DNA from: Pelecanus crispus
Lineage: Eukaryota > Chordata > Aves > Pelecaniformes > Pelecanidae
Length of the DNA: 64,000 nt
Reading direction: 5' to 3'
NCBI RefSeq assembly: GCF_030463565.1
Contig: NC_134652.1
Coordinates: 15,601,397 to 15,665,396 of the forward strand
This document shows, one piece after another, positions 1-14,419 of the stretch. Position 1 is the stretch's first letter. Each line of letters starts with the position of its first letter. The position numbers and the translations under genes are program-made. The notes beneath the pieces were generated by a model, which was not told where the DNA came from, did no database searches, and saw only the letters and a list, made by a program, of their open reading frames with translations.

Positions 1-2136
1 TCTGTCCCATTTTCCTCTCAGCATGTGGGAGGGATGCTCTGAGGCTCTTATAAGTCATTGATCCCTTTCTAAACGAGCCAGAGCACTGCAGCGTGACCCG
101 CAGAGCGGCAACCACAACTCAGGAAATTCAAATCAGCTTTATTCTCTTCTGAGATATCTGCTAAAACAGAAGCAAAACACTGAGAATCAGCGCAGAGCTG
201 GGTACTGACAGGGATTGTTTGACAGTGCTGCCAGGGAAATCTGAATGGCCTACAGGGAAGCCTGGCTGAACAGAAAACAGCCAGCGTTGCCACAGCGTTA
301 ATTGCCGACATCCTGGGATGACATCTTAGTTGGGATCCATTCTCGGCAACTTCGAACAGAAAGTACAGCTGCTGCTGCCAGGGCTGGGTTTAGGCCTCAA
401 CCAATTCCCACAAGAGACAATGCAGCCTCAAAACAAGCGCTGCCCGCTTCCCAGGCAGGCAACGTGCTTGCCTGCTCCCGGGAAAGTTGTCTGTTTTCTC
501 TGCCTGCTTCCTCCCTCCCCTCCACCTATCTTCTGCTGCTGCCTTTCAGCTCTCACACACCCTCTACCACCGCCAAGAAAATGCCAAGCTAATGACACTT
601 TATCCTTTCCCCACTAATTAGAGCAGGAGACACACGATGTGGCTGAACCCAGCCCGGCACAGCCTTGCTCCCCGTGCTCAGCAAAGGCTCTTTGCGGGAC
701 TCAGCACCGCAGCAGCAGGTTTTGCCCTGTGAATCCTCAGGGGCTGCGGCAGCAGAGCAGGAAGAAGGTACAGACACACCTGTGCATACGCAGTACTGCA
801 AGGGCAAGAGAGAACAGAAACAGGAATGTCTTCAATGTGAGGAAGTCCGGAAAGACCACAGACATAGCAGCTTTCAGTGGTAGGACACACTGGTGAGGCA
901 GAGGTACTCTTTATTTGCCTTAACTTGCCTTGGCTGACTCAGATTCCAGTAAGCTGAGCTACTTCTCATTTACAGTAAATTGAAGAAAACCCTGTTATCA
1001 TTAGGAATCACCAGTGTGCAGAGAACAGACAAACACCCTTCAGGAGGGGAGAGGGCAAAATTTTGAAGAGCCTAAAAACTTTACAGGACTTACAGTTGTA
1101 TTAGCTCCCACACTGTGTGACATTTGTGGAACATTTTTTTGTGTGTGTGTCTCAGACTGGGGTTATTTTAGATGAACAAATCCTTAAAAACAGTAAAAGT
1201 AGAATTTGGTTTTGTTCTTAAGCTTTCAAAATAAAAGATGCTGTGAGGCAACTGAGGGTAATCAGATGCAGACATGCAGACCATACGCAAATGCAATAGC
1301 TTGTACAAAACGTGCAAATATGCACGTGTCCTACCAGGCTAAGCCATAAGTTCTCTGTTAAAGGCAAATACTCAGTGATTCACTGAAACAAGGTCAGCAC
1401 CATACTGGATTTGCCTGGGACCCACGTACTCCAGTACCATAACTCTGCTGAAGGGATGCAGAACTGTCTCCCAAATGCACAGATCAGCAGTAGCCCATGG
1501 GATGGTAACCCCTCCATAGAGGTCCTATTCTGATCTTTAAAATTCAGAAATTAACTTGAACTCTGAAGAAGAAGGTTTAATATATCTTCCTGCATGGATT
1601 ATAACTGCATGAGATACTTTTGGCTTCCCATTATTTCTCAGACCACACTAACTACTTGGCCTCAAGTGACATCCTACAGGAATGAGCTACACTAAACTCA
1701 CAATATTACTTAGTTGGTTTTGAGTTTTCTGCATGTGATATCTCCTTATGCTTGCATATAAAACAAAGGAGGAATTTCCTGATCTATCATCTCAAAATTG
1801 TACTGTTCTATGTTCTTTTATCTTCTTCTATTTTCCTCCTTTCTAAAACATGCAGTCCAAATCTTACCAATTTGTCTCATATATGAGATTCTGTTTTCCC
1901 AGTCTCCCTTCTCTAAATTTCTTCCTAGAGTTGCCATCCACCTGGGGCTGGACATGCACACGCCTGAGTCACCTCTGAGAGGGCAAAGGGGAGTCTCTAA
2001 GACTTTTCCAGGATTATTGCAAACATTGAGAAGATCACAGCACCTTTACAGAAAATAATAGAACTGTTTTATACTGTTAAACCAATTCTCCCTGGCTACT
2101 ACAAAAGATATGACATTTTATTAACTAAAGACATAC
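1..2136 (-). other. SUFU: SUFU intron 6, 3' part cut by window edge
   Basis: No coding exon was found. The small frames here lack recognisable domains. A short TG-rich run lies at about 1130-1150. I see no repeat family I can name. Confidence 0.7.
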
Positions 2137-2209
2137 TTGCAGGTGTGGATCAATCTCAAATATTGTCTCTCCTCTTCGCATATCCGTTATCAACCAGGGG
2201 CCTCCAGCT
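2137..2209 (-). CDS. SUFU: SUFU coding exon 6 (residues 228-252)
   Basis: The reverse complement gives AGGPWLITDMRRGETIFEI then DPHLQ, identical to vertebrate SUFU as I recall it, near the end of the N-terminal lobe. The acceptor TTTGTAG is above 2209; the donor GTATGT is at 2136-2131. Length is 73 nt, ending in phase 0. The next exon, expected to begin ERVDKGIETDG, is not found between 1 and 2136, so the gene continues beyond the left edge. Confidence 0.96.
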
Positions 2210-4317
2210 CTACAAAGATAGAAGGAAAGGTAATGAACCAAACAAGCCCTTTAGCTAGTACTCTCCAACAGAGTCCTCAGAGCGGACCTGTACTGGAAGG
2301 AAGCACAAGACAGAGTTTAAAACAAGCCTAGAAGCCCCTCTATGTTGTGTATACATCCCATAGTATACATTTGTCCTTTACATTTCCCAAATACATAATG
2401 AAAGCCCTCCATGACCTAGCTGTTATCTGCCTAGCGTCTGGCACCACCAAGTCTTGCAAAGCAGTCAGGATTGACACAGGCTATCCCCTGGGTGGACCCA
2501 CGTACTCATACAAGACTGAACTGGGTTTTAATCTTACAGGTAACTGAATTGGAACTGAGAAGTCCAGTGTGGCCTAGGTCTAAGAAAGATGGGCAAGGCA
2601 TGGGATCTAGATTTATACCTCTATTACACATCTAAAGATGCAGCAGGGTCCCAACGGGACTACACTTTTTGCCGAGATCGGCAGTCATGTTCAGCACCAT
2701 AAAAAGCTTATTGCTCTGATAAATATCCTCATAATAGACATTTTGCCCAGTTGGTACTTAATGGTTGAGTACTCAGATGGTTCAGGGAAATCTTTGTTTT
2801 CACTGGCAATAAAAGTCAGAAGGGTCAAGATGTTTCTCAACAAAGGTGATAGAAAACAGATTACTGTGAAGATGAACTACTCAGAGACTTGACTTTGGGT
2901 CACAGTGCAGACAGACTACAGAAGTCAGCCTTAGATGGCGCTTTTCATTTGAAGTAAAAACTGAAGTCTTTTGGAATTGCCATAAAAATTTTCATTTTTT
3001 TCATGAGATACTTTGTTACTGCAGTCAAAAGCCCCCTCCTCTGGCCTTGTCTGTGTTATAGTCTCCTATAGCACTTGGAGTGGGAGCAATAAAAGTTAAT
3101 ATTTCATAGCTTTTCAGATGCATTGATAGCCACTCTTTTTTCACATCACTTTGGAAGCTGTTAATTATTAACTGCAGAGGTGCCACCTGCGTCAGTCCCT
3201 CACTGGGATGCAAGAGACTTTTACCCTGACTCCACATCAGCAGCTTCGTAGTTTGCAGCTTTGCCTTTGAATCATGCACATTTGGGTTTCATTTTATCCT
3301 TGGAAAGGTGCTTGTACCACAGCGCAAAAGCCAAAAACCAATATGAGAGCAGACTGAAGAGAGGGGTGCTATATCTGTATTGACTTAGAGGAGCCAAGGG
3401 AGCTGCAGGCAGTGTTTATTGTCTTGGGGTCCCAGAAACAAAGCTTGCAGCTGGACAAATTCACTCTACTCTAGGGCATTAGCGTGAATTATCTGCACTT
3501 ATGCCCAAAAGGAAAAAGATCAAGTTTAAGAAATCCAGCAGCAAAGGCTGGACTCTTCCAAATAATCAATCAATCAAAGGCCATTGTGATATTAGGGAGT
3601 GTACTATTGTGCCCAGGAACACATATTCAGAACCATTTTATTTGGGGGAAAAAAAAAAAAACAAAAACCAACAAGCTTTTGAGCTACAATCACACGGCAA
3701 TAACTTCCACTAAATATAAGAGAAAAATATTTTAACAAAACACATGCAAGCCAAAAAGTTTAGCTGCAACCTGGCAGCAAATAAAGCATCAACGTATCAT
3801 TTAACATTTAAAACCCATCTCCTCCTTAACCCAACGACATCTTTGTTTTGCCATGGGAGAAATAACAATGAACTTTACTTGCATGAACACTCCCTCCTAC
3901 TGCAAGAGTAGAGCCAGTTTGAGAGTGACTTTCTCACTTTCAGATAGTACCCAAGCTTTGCTAGGCACTGTAAGTCGGACCCTCTCCTTCCTTTCTCTTG
4001 AACTACACAGAGAGGTCACCAGTAACAGTTATCCCAGCTCTCTCAGGAAGAACCAATGAGAAAATGCTGCAGGCGTTAAGAGAAAGGAAATTAAGCTTTC
4101 AAGACCTCATTCTGTTTCACCCTGAACATGTGGACTTCCACATGCATTTATTTGCCATCTAAGTGTCTGTGCGTGAGAACAGATTTGCAATGAATTCCCA
4201 TCTCTTGCTACAGCACAGGATTAAATAAGTTCCATCAACAAGTTAAAGACTATTAACAAACAACTGAATTGTTCTCTATGGGAATGCTCCCCTATATGGG
4301 GCTATATGAGCACTTAC
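2210..4317 (-). other. SUFU: SUFU intron 5
   Basis: About 2.1 kb between exons 6 and 5. It is unremarkable, AT-leaning intron with an A-rich run at about 3650-3672 and no recognisable gene or repeat. Confidence 0.8.
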
Positions 4318-4403
4318 ACTGGGACAGTCCGAAGCAGTTCCAAGATCCCTTGCCCGTTCCACTGCTGAGCCGCATGCAGTTCCTCAGTGCAAACTCCAAC
4401 AAT
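4318..4403 (-). CDS. SUFU: SUFU coding exon 5 (residues 200-228)
   Basis: The reverse complement reads IVGVCTEELHAAQQWNGQG followed by ILELLRTVPV, the SUFU segment after FLQ. Only HA (human HS) and the last Val (human Ile) differ from the human sequence I recall. The acceptor ends CTCCAG at 4404; the donor is GTAAGT at 4317-4312. Length is 86 nt, leaving a split codon completed by the first base of exon 6. Confidence 0.96.
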
Positions 4404-6913
4404 CTGGAGTAAATGAAAACAGAGATACTAAACTGGATGGGAACTGTGCAAGAACTGTAGAGAAAATGTGCCACGTGGTGCTGGATCAAACAGTGCAGAT
4501 AGAGAGAAGCACCATTTCTTTAAACTAACTAGATGAGCGGGGACAAACAGAGCCTGAGACAACAGAGGGATTCTGCAATTCCTTATGCCCTCTCTCTGCA
4601 CTTACCACATGAAGTGCCCTGGTCATGTAACATTTAATCTTGCATGGCATGTGTGAACTTAACTATGAACAGGGCCTGGTGACAAATCAGGGTTTACTGA
4701 AGATCCACTAGTCTGTTCTCACTCTTCAATCTAGTCCACACAAGACAGGACAGGTTAGGGTCTGAGCACATGCAAAACACTGCTCTGTCAGCCAACTGTT
4801 AGGGGCAAATGCAATACTGCACCAGGAATTTCAAACAGGCAGGGGACCTGCTGCCACAAAGGAATGCTTTGGTGCTCATAAATCCTTGACCAGCTCCGTT
4901 TGCTGACTAGTTACATATTACCCGGCACCATAAAGTAAAGCTGCTTACACATCGCATAATCCACTCCTCACTGCAGGCAATTGCAGACTTCTGCCTTCCT
5001 GTATAAGGCAGGATGTGTTTGCTTTTCAGGATGGGAGCTGCCACACTGAGCAATGCCAGATGTCCCTCTCACAGCAGCTGAGATCAGCCGCTTCAAATGA
5101 AGGGGTGAAACACCCTTCAGCTGACAGAGGAAGGCAGTTTCTTCCTGATCCATCAACCACTGGCTTGTGCCTTTCAGCACAATGATTCGCTCTTTGGGAT
5201 GAAAAATTCTTTTAGCCATGGGTTTCTGTTTTCTTCCTCAATACTCTAAGACTCTTCCAATGACACTGGATTTTTGGTCAAAATCTGTTCAACTGATGTT
5301 TTATCAGAAAAGAAGAAAACTGAAAACTAAGTTCTGAAGAGCAGCAGGCAGAAATGCATGATGTGCCTTTGCTGCAAACGCGTATCTGCACTGATAGAGA
5401 TCTCTGTCAAAAACCATCAACATCAGCATGTACCCAGTTCTGCACACCCTACCTCCCCTGCCCCTTGCAGAGCTCGCTTTCTCAGGACCCAGCCCTTGGA
5501 GATGCACTTCCTCCCCACCCATCTCCCAGGCTTCCTCCATGAACAGCCTGAATCACCCTCACTTCAGGACACCCTTCCCTGGGCCTTCACTCACTAATTA
5601 CATACAAACAGCAAGACTCTAAACAGGAAATTATTTTGTGTTCATTCTTTTCTTTTTGCAATCATTTATCCTCATGGGTCAAAATAAATCCATAACAACA
5701 AGCATAAAACAAAGGGGAAAAACAAGTCAACTGTATGTATTGTGGAAGATTAGAGGCCAAGAGGCTCAGGATCCAACAAATTCACTGTCCTTTGATCCAG
5801 GACAGCCAGGCACTAAAGAAGAGATGCAGACTAACGCAGCACTAACTGGGGAGTCAGCCAGGAATCACCCTCTTAGCTTGGCTCTCTATCTCTGCTTCCA
5901 GGTCCCACAACTCACCTTTCACTGATTAATCCCACACCCATCCCTTTCTTGTTGATAAAACACAGACTTTCAGAAACCTCAGAAAATTCAGGAAAGCCTT
6001 TGCCCTTGCACAACAGGTGCCTTCTGCAGGTCTGTGGTAATGGAGCTTCCCCTTACATGTTGCAACTATAGCCAAGGACAAATGGGAGAAACTTGAAGTT
6101 AAATTGTAAAATACAGACACTTATTTTCCCACGGGAGGGAAGCTTTTCCACAGAGCAGGGAGAAATCAACAGTTGGTATAAACTATGCCAGCTCTTCCAC
6201 TAAGGTTAATAACTCCATATGCAGTTTAAAAATGTCCAAAGCAGCCCATATCTAAGACACATCACCGAGAAGGACAACTGTTTGGCCAAGGAAGCTCCCC
6301 TCACTGAACAGTAGGGTTAAATCGCAAGGGATTTTTTAAATACTTCTTTTGCAAAGCAAACCTGAACCTTTCTTAAACTGTAGATCAATACAGGAAAACT
6401 CACTTAGCCTCTAAAGAATCTTTGTGTCAATGCTGCAAGCTACGTTTCTGCCATTAAATAATGCTAAAGCAACTCAGTCCTGCTCCAAACACCTCTTCTC
6501 CTGGAACTCAAACCAGTGGATCACTTACTGATACTGCCATAGAATGAATTAGAATTTAGCTCTACATTACCTTTTAAAAGTGTTTCTCAGCTTTTTTCCC
6601 TGTGTTCATGTTTGAAATTTCAGAGCAGTAATGTAATATTCAACTCCAGGTCTGTTTCACGGTGTAAACCTTTTCTCTATCAGATAGACCTCTATCTGGA
6701 GAACTGAGTGTGCCATTGCTCAATCCTGGTAAAATGCTTACTGAATACCTCCAGAGTAACAACTCAAAGATGAGATCCACAGAAATCAAATAAGGAAGAA
6801 AGATGGAAGACAGGATAATAAGCATCTGACTTATCAAAGCTAAATGAAATGTAATGTTAGCCACATTCCACTCTCAGGAGGCGACAGTCAGAGCCACCAT
6901 TGCTGGCTCATAC
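4404..6913 (-). other. SUFU: SUFU intron 4
   Basis: About 2.5 kb between exons 5 and 4. I see no recognisable gene or named repeat in it; the open frames are short and patternless. Confidence 0.8.
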
Positions 6914-7056
6914 CTGTAGGAAAGTAACAACCCCAAAAGGAGTCTGAACCGGCTGCATCTGAGGGTCTTCTGTCAGTAACATATGCTGGATTCTAGATTC
7001 ACTGTTGTCCAAAGGGCTGTGCCACGATACATGGTCACCGCTGCAGAAGGTGTTTT
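6914..7056 (-). CDS. SUFU: SUFU coding exon 4 (residues 152-199)
   Basis: The reverse complement gives ENTFCSGDHVSWHSPLD, then NSESRIQHMLLTEDPQM, then QPVQTPFGVVTFLQ, as I recall it for the human protein. The acceptor TTGCAG lies above 7056; the donor is GTATGA at 6913-6908. Length is 143 nt, and it ends in phase 0. Asp159, a reported GLI-contact residue, is present in SGDHVSW. Confidence 0.97.
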
Positions 7057-10000
7057 CTGCAAGGAGGAGAAACAAAAGATATTTAGTCTGTAAAGTCTGC
7101 TAGAATATTCCTGTTAGCATCTGCTCCTGACCGCTGTCAGGCAGGGACCTCTGGTCTGGACCAGGACGATCACTGGTGGCTATTCACAGTGACTGCCTCC
7201 AGCCAGCTCTGCTGGCTCTGAGTCAGCTGAAGTGCCTGAAGCAGGAAAGGGGTCTCATTGAGCCATCCAAATTCAAGCACCGACTTTAAAATTGCCCTCT
7301 CTTGAGTCCTGTGGCAAAAAATGGTGTCCTGCTTTGATATTAATCCCAACACATACAACAAATAAAATTAGCTTCTCTCTCATTTACTATTAGTCTCATT
7401 TTGTGAGAGGGCGCAGAGTCAGCAGACCATACCGGATGCCTATGAGATGGCGATTCATACTTAATTTGCAGCTCTGATTTGCCACAGATAAAAGATTCTG
7501 AAATGTGAATTAAACACAAATCATACTCTGCTATATCTAATAAAAATCCGCAGTCTGCTGCCCAACTTGTGATGGTCTAAGTCAAAGCCACTTTCTCTCC
7601 CAGTTGTCTGGTGGCTCTGGTGCAGAATTATAATTAATACGTTCCTTCTTTCCCAAACAATGAGAAAACAGTAGGCTATAAATTTCACTCTGTCAGAACA
7701 GACTGCATCAAAACAAAGAGCCAGAAATTATCCTTCCCTCTTCACGACTGTAAGCGTTCCTTTCTTTTCCTCCTCTCCTACTTAGAAAGACAAAACCCCC
7801 AGATAATCCCATGTTCCACAGCCGGTACATGCCAGAAGGCACACCAGAACCCATCTGTATGTTGCTGCCCCATCACAGGAAAGGCTATTGCTTGCTTTCT
7901 GAGCGAGCCAGAACTAAAACAACCAACCATGACCATTTTCACACCAATTAAAGCATGCTCCAATTGCACACAGTTCCTAGAGCATGTGCGCAATAATGCT
8001 GCCTAGCCGACTACCTCGTCCGCGGGTCTTGTGCTTGTCCCACTCCAGGTAGAGCTTTTATAGCACATAGAAATAAACAGCCTGGAAGCCATAATCTGCC
8101 CTCTGACATAGGTGCAGTGCCCCAGGGATGAAATGAGTACTGCCTGCCTGCTTCCAACATCAGTGGCAAGCACAGTGCCTGTCTCCCTGACCAAGCTTAT
8201 TCATGAAGCCAGCCTGGGCTGCTGTCCTCACAGTGGTCTCTCCCAAGGCCACTCTTACAGGAGAGTGGGAAGGGAGGCCTTGCCCACTGGAGGAGGACTA
8301 GGACTTCCACTGCAGACTGGAAAATGTTAGAGAGGCCGACTGTCGAGACTGGAGCATCTCATATGACACAGAGCAGGATCCAACTCAGAGGAGTGTTCTC
8401 CTCTGCCCACAGCTACGAGCAGACGTGGTCCTGGATCTTTACTTGACCTTCCCACATCACCGTCCAAATACATGTCAATAGGATATCTCTTAAATAAGTA
8501 TCTGTACACCTTATCTGAGAATCCTTGAACATGGCAGCTTCTGCAGTGCCAGAGAGAAACAGCATTTGCCAGTAATTGCAGCTTTGTCCCCAGTCACATT
8601 AAACAACAGACACTGAGGAACCAGGTGCGAGGTGCACGCCACTCGCTGCGCATCAGCACCACCACGACGGTGTGCACGTACTCTTGGCCAGCAGCAAGTG
8701 CAGGATGCTTCGAGGGAGCCATCAGTGGCAGGCAGGTACACTAATGAGAGTTATCTCGCAGTTGCTGTAGTTAAAAATACTCGCAGTCATCCCACTGATG
8801 AGCTAACTCAGGCTCACCCATTCATGGGTTTAATGCAGGGCGGCCTGGGCAACTCGTAGTTTCTCCACCAGGTGTCCCCATTGGTGTGTATTTGAACATT
8901 TATTATACATGTTTTTTCAGATTTATTTCTTGGACAGCTCATTTGATTAAGAATTAAAATAAACTCCAAACACCATAAGAAACCTGGCCCGAAAAATGCA
9001 GCATGTAGCAGAAGTGTTGTGATAAGTAAGGGAATGTTTTCCTTAGTTAAAATTAGGAAAGAAAGAAAACATAGTGAATGCAAGCTGCTTGAAAGAAAGA
9101 GGTTATCGTTATGTACACTAAATTACACGCTTTCAGCTCTGAACTGAAAGGAGTGGTTCAGATACTACTTTACCTTTAGAGTTGGGGAAATATAAGCAGA
9201 CAGAAATTAAAAACTTTTTTTTTTTAGTATCAAAATTGGATTAAAGAAACGGCACTTAGAATGTTGCAAAGGATCTTGTGATATTTTCCAGGTTAGCTAA
9301 AATGTGGCTGATTAATTTTTTCTTTAAATGATAAAAGCCTCTCAGTCACAGTTTTCAGGAATGAAACAAAGCCACAAAGAGCTTATTCTTGGGCCCTGTC
9401 TTTATACCACAACATTTTGTCCATCAAATGCTCACACAATTCTATGCTGATCGATCGCTGTGTTTCACTGCTGGTGCTGCTTCTCCTGGGAAAGCCCAGC
9501 CCGTTTAGAGCAGGTTTTCAAATGCAAATGTCTCTGCTGGAAACCCACCTGTTTATGTCCATGTGAACACTGAACACTTAGAAAATCTCCCTCTCCCTTG
9601 CATGCACACAAACACCACAAAATTCACACTGACTACTCAATTAAATCAGTAAAAAAATTTTCTGCAAATAACATGAAGCTGAATTAAAACCTGTAAGAGT
9701 GCGAGAAATTCAGAATTACAGCCTGAATCTCAGCTCTTCACTTGCTGCATTGTAACCCACATGCAATGTAACATCAGCTCTTGCACAGAGACCACTGCAG
9801 CACTGAGGACAGCTTGAATTGCAGGACTTGTAGCCACAGAAACGAAGAAATTACAGAAACAAAGGCCTAGATAATCACTTTCTCTTGCCTCGTGCTGGAA
9901 ACAGGGATGAGCGTCCTCCCTTCCCACCTTTCACATTCATGTTTTCAAAACAAGACAATCAAAATCTTTCTAAGCATTTAAGTTTTGAACAATGTTTTAG

Positions 10001-10199
10001 CCAGAAAATCCTAAAGTTTTTGTAAAGTATTCCTCAAAAGTAAATTTATAACTAAATTTGGGGCTTTCACAAATGTTGAATTGGAACATAAAACACCCAG
10101 GTAAATCCTCAAAGTCATTACAGCACAGATGGATGTGAAGTCTCCTATAGTTTTTGCACCTTTCTGACATTTGCAGTGCTGTCAATAACACGCTTTGTA

Positions 10200-10290
10200 C
10201 AACCTGCCTTTCATGCACAAACATGTACATGTGCTAGTATGTACGTACATGCATACATGTGCCTACACGTACATACACATTTCCATAAAA
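10200..10290. repeat. Alternating ACATGT/GTAC tract
   Basis: Degenerate microsatellite of alternating purine and pyrimidine with self-complementary ACATGT, GTACGTAC and GCATAC pieces. It probably derives from an expanded AC/TA repeat. Confidence 0.7.
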
Positions 10291-13200
10291 CCAAGAGATG
10301 AGTAGGCACAGGACACATGCACTCATCTCAGGTACACGATGAGCACAAACAATTTGCAAGGAGCAACACACTTGAGTCAGACGTGCCTAAAGACAGCTCC
10401 TGTTGTTCCCAAAAATGCATCCCCCCTGTCTCCCATACCATGCGGACTAACCGGAGAAGCAGCCTGCCATCTCCAAACTAATTTCTGAGATCCCTGTTTT
10501 GTACGGCTATGAACTAAGGATGGGACTAGGACCTTCAGTGATAACAATGCCAATATGGGTATCTCAACAACATTGATGGTTTTCTAGCCATACCTCTCAG
10601 TACACATTTTGATGCCTACTGCAGATATCAAATGAGACACCTACACTCACAACTGGAAGCTACTTATAAACTAAACACTTGAAAATACAAACATGAAAAT
10701 AGGTATTAATAGACATGTAAAAGAAACATCGTATGTAAAAATAAAAGATTACCGGAAGAAGTTTATGTCCACAGAGCACTGACCCAGTCTGACAGGACTC
10801 ACCACTACAAGCATCCCAAAACAATTTCTAGTTTAAGGCCAAAACATGACTCCTCTTTCAGATAAGGACAGAACATTCCTTTGCAAATTATCTCAGTTTA
10901 GTAAACCTGAAAGTTTACAGCCTCGGCAGCAAAGCTGATTCTGCAAGGATCCCATCACAACACTGATGCTGTCCCAGGCCCTTGTAGATTCAGAACAGCC
11001 TCTGCTTTATCCACATCCATTTACAGCAACCATCAATCCAACACTTTTTACTCTTAACAAGCTCTGCTATGACAACCCTTTTGACCTGCTGTAATGCTGT
11101 GCAGATTAGCATACTGTGGCAACATTTCTTACTGGTTTTGAGGAGGGATTGAAGCACAACAGGGTTTACAAAAGTCCTTTTGCACTGTATTTCTCAATGA
11201 GAAAAAATACATTTGTGTCCAGAATCCAGGAAAAGGTGAGATGGCTTTCAGCAGTAGTTGTGAAAAATCATGGGCTACTACTGAAGAAGCACCTTCTTTA
11301 CCATTTGAAGAGGGCAACGTTAAATCTGCCAGGACTCAGGTATCATTTGCTGCTGCAAAGACTTCTGCCTCTTTGAACTTTGGTGTTACCCAACTCCACA
11401 GCAAAGCCAACAAGAGATGTGATGTCCAGGGAAACAATTTTATATAATGGGAGGAGTCTGACATATTCTTCTAATAAATAGCAAACCTCAAACTGGTGGC
11501 CAGTTGATGTGTTCCCATGCTCAGGAGGAAGCTTAGAGAAGACTTCTATGAACAGGGGATCTAAGCACGCTGTTTCCTCTGTGGGTTTGCACGTTGTGGA
11601 TGGATTCATCATCGCCTAAGGAGGAAGGAGCTCTTACTAAAGCTTTTACTGCAGCTATGGCACACAGGAGGGCCCTATCTAGATTCACTTGTGTCTAAGG
11701 TCAAGTGCAACACATCTCCACACTTCTCCACTGTAGAAGGCACAGTTAGCATTTTTACTCACCCGCTCATTTTTACAATCTTTTAAGAACCAAGTCTCTC
11801 CAAGAGTCCTACCACTCTGTTAAGTCTGTTTGACATTGGCCAACAGGTCCAAACACCACTGGGGTAGCACAGTCAGTCTTCTAGGCAGGAGACCAGCACG
11901 ACTGCATAATCTTTGTTTCCTTAAGTGAGCACAGCAAAACCAATAGTCACCAGAAAGAGTTACCAGGACCTCACCAGGGAATTGTCAAATGTGTAGGACA
12001 GATGGCAAAGCACAGAAATGATCTAGCCATCAACAGGAATTAAATAGCAAAGGAACTGAAAGAAAATATGTTAAAAAATTAAATCAAAATTATTTTAGTG
12101 TATGGCTAAATCAGCAAATCCTCAGGAGTAAAACCAAGGCTCTGATTTACTGCGTATCAGCTGATTCACAGGAACTGCTGTTGAATACTTGTGCCTCACA
12201 GTAAACCTGAGGTGGTTACATGTTCCCTCCATGGAAGGAAGAGCTAAGCTACCTGACCTACCTCAGGATACATACATATCCTTCAGCAGTTACCATGGGA
12301 GCGCTGGATGTGTTGTAAATACACAGGCTTGCTTACAGTAACCTCTTGGACACTCACACTCTTCCTGCTTGGAAGGGGCACTAACAGGACTTAAACCTAA
12401 TGCAGCAAGGTGATCCATCCTCACATACTTGAAACTGGTTCTTTTTCTGCAAGTTTGTGTTTTAACAAAAACTGATTTTTTTTTTTTAAATTTTTTTCTT
12501 TCTGTTAGGCAGTGCTGATTCCATGAAATCAAACTGCTTCACAGTGAGGTATTGATTTCGTAAGAACTCAACAAAGAAATCATTAAAACATTTCATTTCA
12601 AACTTACTATTTTATTTCATAATTTATAATAGCAAATCTGAAGTCTCTCTCCAGCTCCACAGAAATGAGAAGTCTCTAAATTTCCCATAGACCAGCTCTT
12701 GTACCATTCTATTATGCAAAAGCAGCATCTATAAGACAGTTATACCAGACCACTCTGTTAAGCTTCCCATATTTTGAAGTCTTTAAAATGTCATTATCCA
12801 TTTTCCTTTACAGCCCACATAAAGCAGGTGAGGTTCCTCCATGCAGCAGTGGTCATAATTCAGCTGCACAATCTCTCCTAGCTTTACTATCCAACTGCTC
12901 TATAATGAGAAGTGGGGAAATAACTCAGAGGGAACCATTCCACTGTGGGCTAGTAAATTTTCTTTGTGTAACATTGCTCATGTATTTTCTTGGAGTGCAT
13001 TCCCCCCCACCTTTCATTTGACTAAATATAGCTGATGCCTAAAGAAATAAACCCAAGTCATATTCGTGGCCTCAAGATGTTTTATAAACAGTGTAATGCA
13101 TGCAATCTACGCTCAAGAGGTGTTACCTAACTCTAGAGAGAAACACCAATTACTTCCCGATGTATTTTCAATTTCTTTTTTAAACCTGCCAGTTTTGCAC

Positions 13201-14419
13201 GTACGGGATCCTGCTAGGAGCCCTTACTCCCTTGAATAGCCACAGGGAGTAAGTTGAAAAGGACAGCAAACCAAGACGAGTTTTCTCTTAGATTTCTAGG
13301 ATCTAAGAGAGCTCCATCCAAAGGGTGGCCCAGGCTGAATCTGGGTCAGGGAACATCTCCAGTGTGCTTGCTACCCTGCACTCACAGCAGATGGGAAATC
13401 ACTGTTTGGGCATCTGGGAGTCAAGTATCTTACCTGGCATGCACACTGGGGACCATATGGAGGAAAACCAGGAGCTGATGCTGTTCCACCAGCAAGGAGA
13501 CAGCAAGCGAACTTGAAACCTATCTCCTGTCCATGCATGGCCTGGCATACAGTCCCCAGACTGAGTCTGGCTCCAGGGCAGTTCAGACTGCATCACCCTA
13601 GTTCATCCAAAGGCCAGAAACCTCCCCCTTCTGACACAGCCTTTCACAGAAAGACACACTCTCTTTCAAACTAGGAGAATAGATTTGTAGCCTGACCATT
13701 CCTCTGTATCTCTTCTAAGACACCTCCTCCTTCAAAATGCCAGCTAAAATCTGCAATAGAGGGGTTAAACTGTTCTGACTAATCAGTCAGATAAATCCAT
13801 CTGGACAGCGTGTTACAGGTTATGAGCAGATACCACACAGAGTGAAAGAAGCCCTGAGTACATTAACTACTAAGTGTGCTTGGTTTTGGGAAAACAGCCA
13901 CTCTGCTGCACTCATATCCTTCAAAAGCAAGCTTCTGTGTTCCTCTCTTGTTTCTGCAGTAAGCCAGGCCTTCATTACATGGTCACTTTACTCTGGGACA
14001 TGTGCAAGATGATGCTGAAAGAAACAATCCTGCTTGTCCCCTTGAGAAAGCAGCAGCTACCTGGATCACCCCCTCAAGCCAGTAACGTTGCTTAGCTTTG
14101 CTAGCAGAACATTTGGCACTTCTCTGCTAGCTTGGTCTAAAAAAATATACTCAATAAATTTGTAACAGTGTGTGGCACTGGGGATGCTGGCAGGCAAACA
14201 AGATGACCACATCCCTCACACAAGCCAGACCTACATTAGCTGCATCACTCAGTGGCTTGAAAACTCGCTGCTCTAAGGGGTACAAACCTGCATTTTGTAT
14301 CCGACGGTGAGATCTCAGCTAAACTGCGGGCAGCAAGTCACAGATGTCAGAGAAATCCTGTATTTGAGGGCAAAGCAAAGGATTTTGACTCCATGACTTA
14401 TGGGTGCAGGAATGTTAAA

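Noticed and set aside
1-2136. Search for SUFU exon 7
   Set aside because: No reverse-complement match to the expected ERVDKGIETDG or WDDLSRPPEDDED coding; the exon must lie outside the window.
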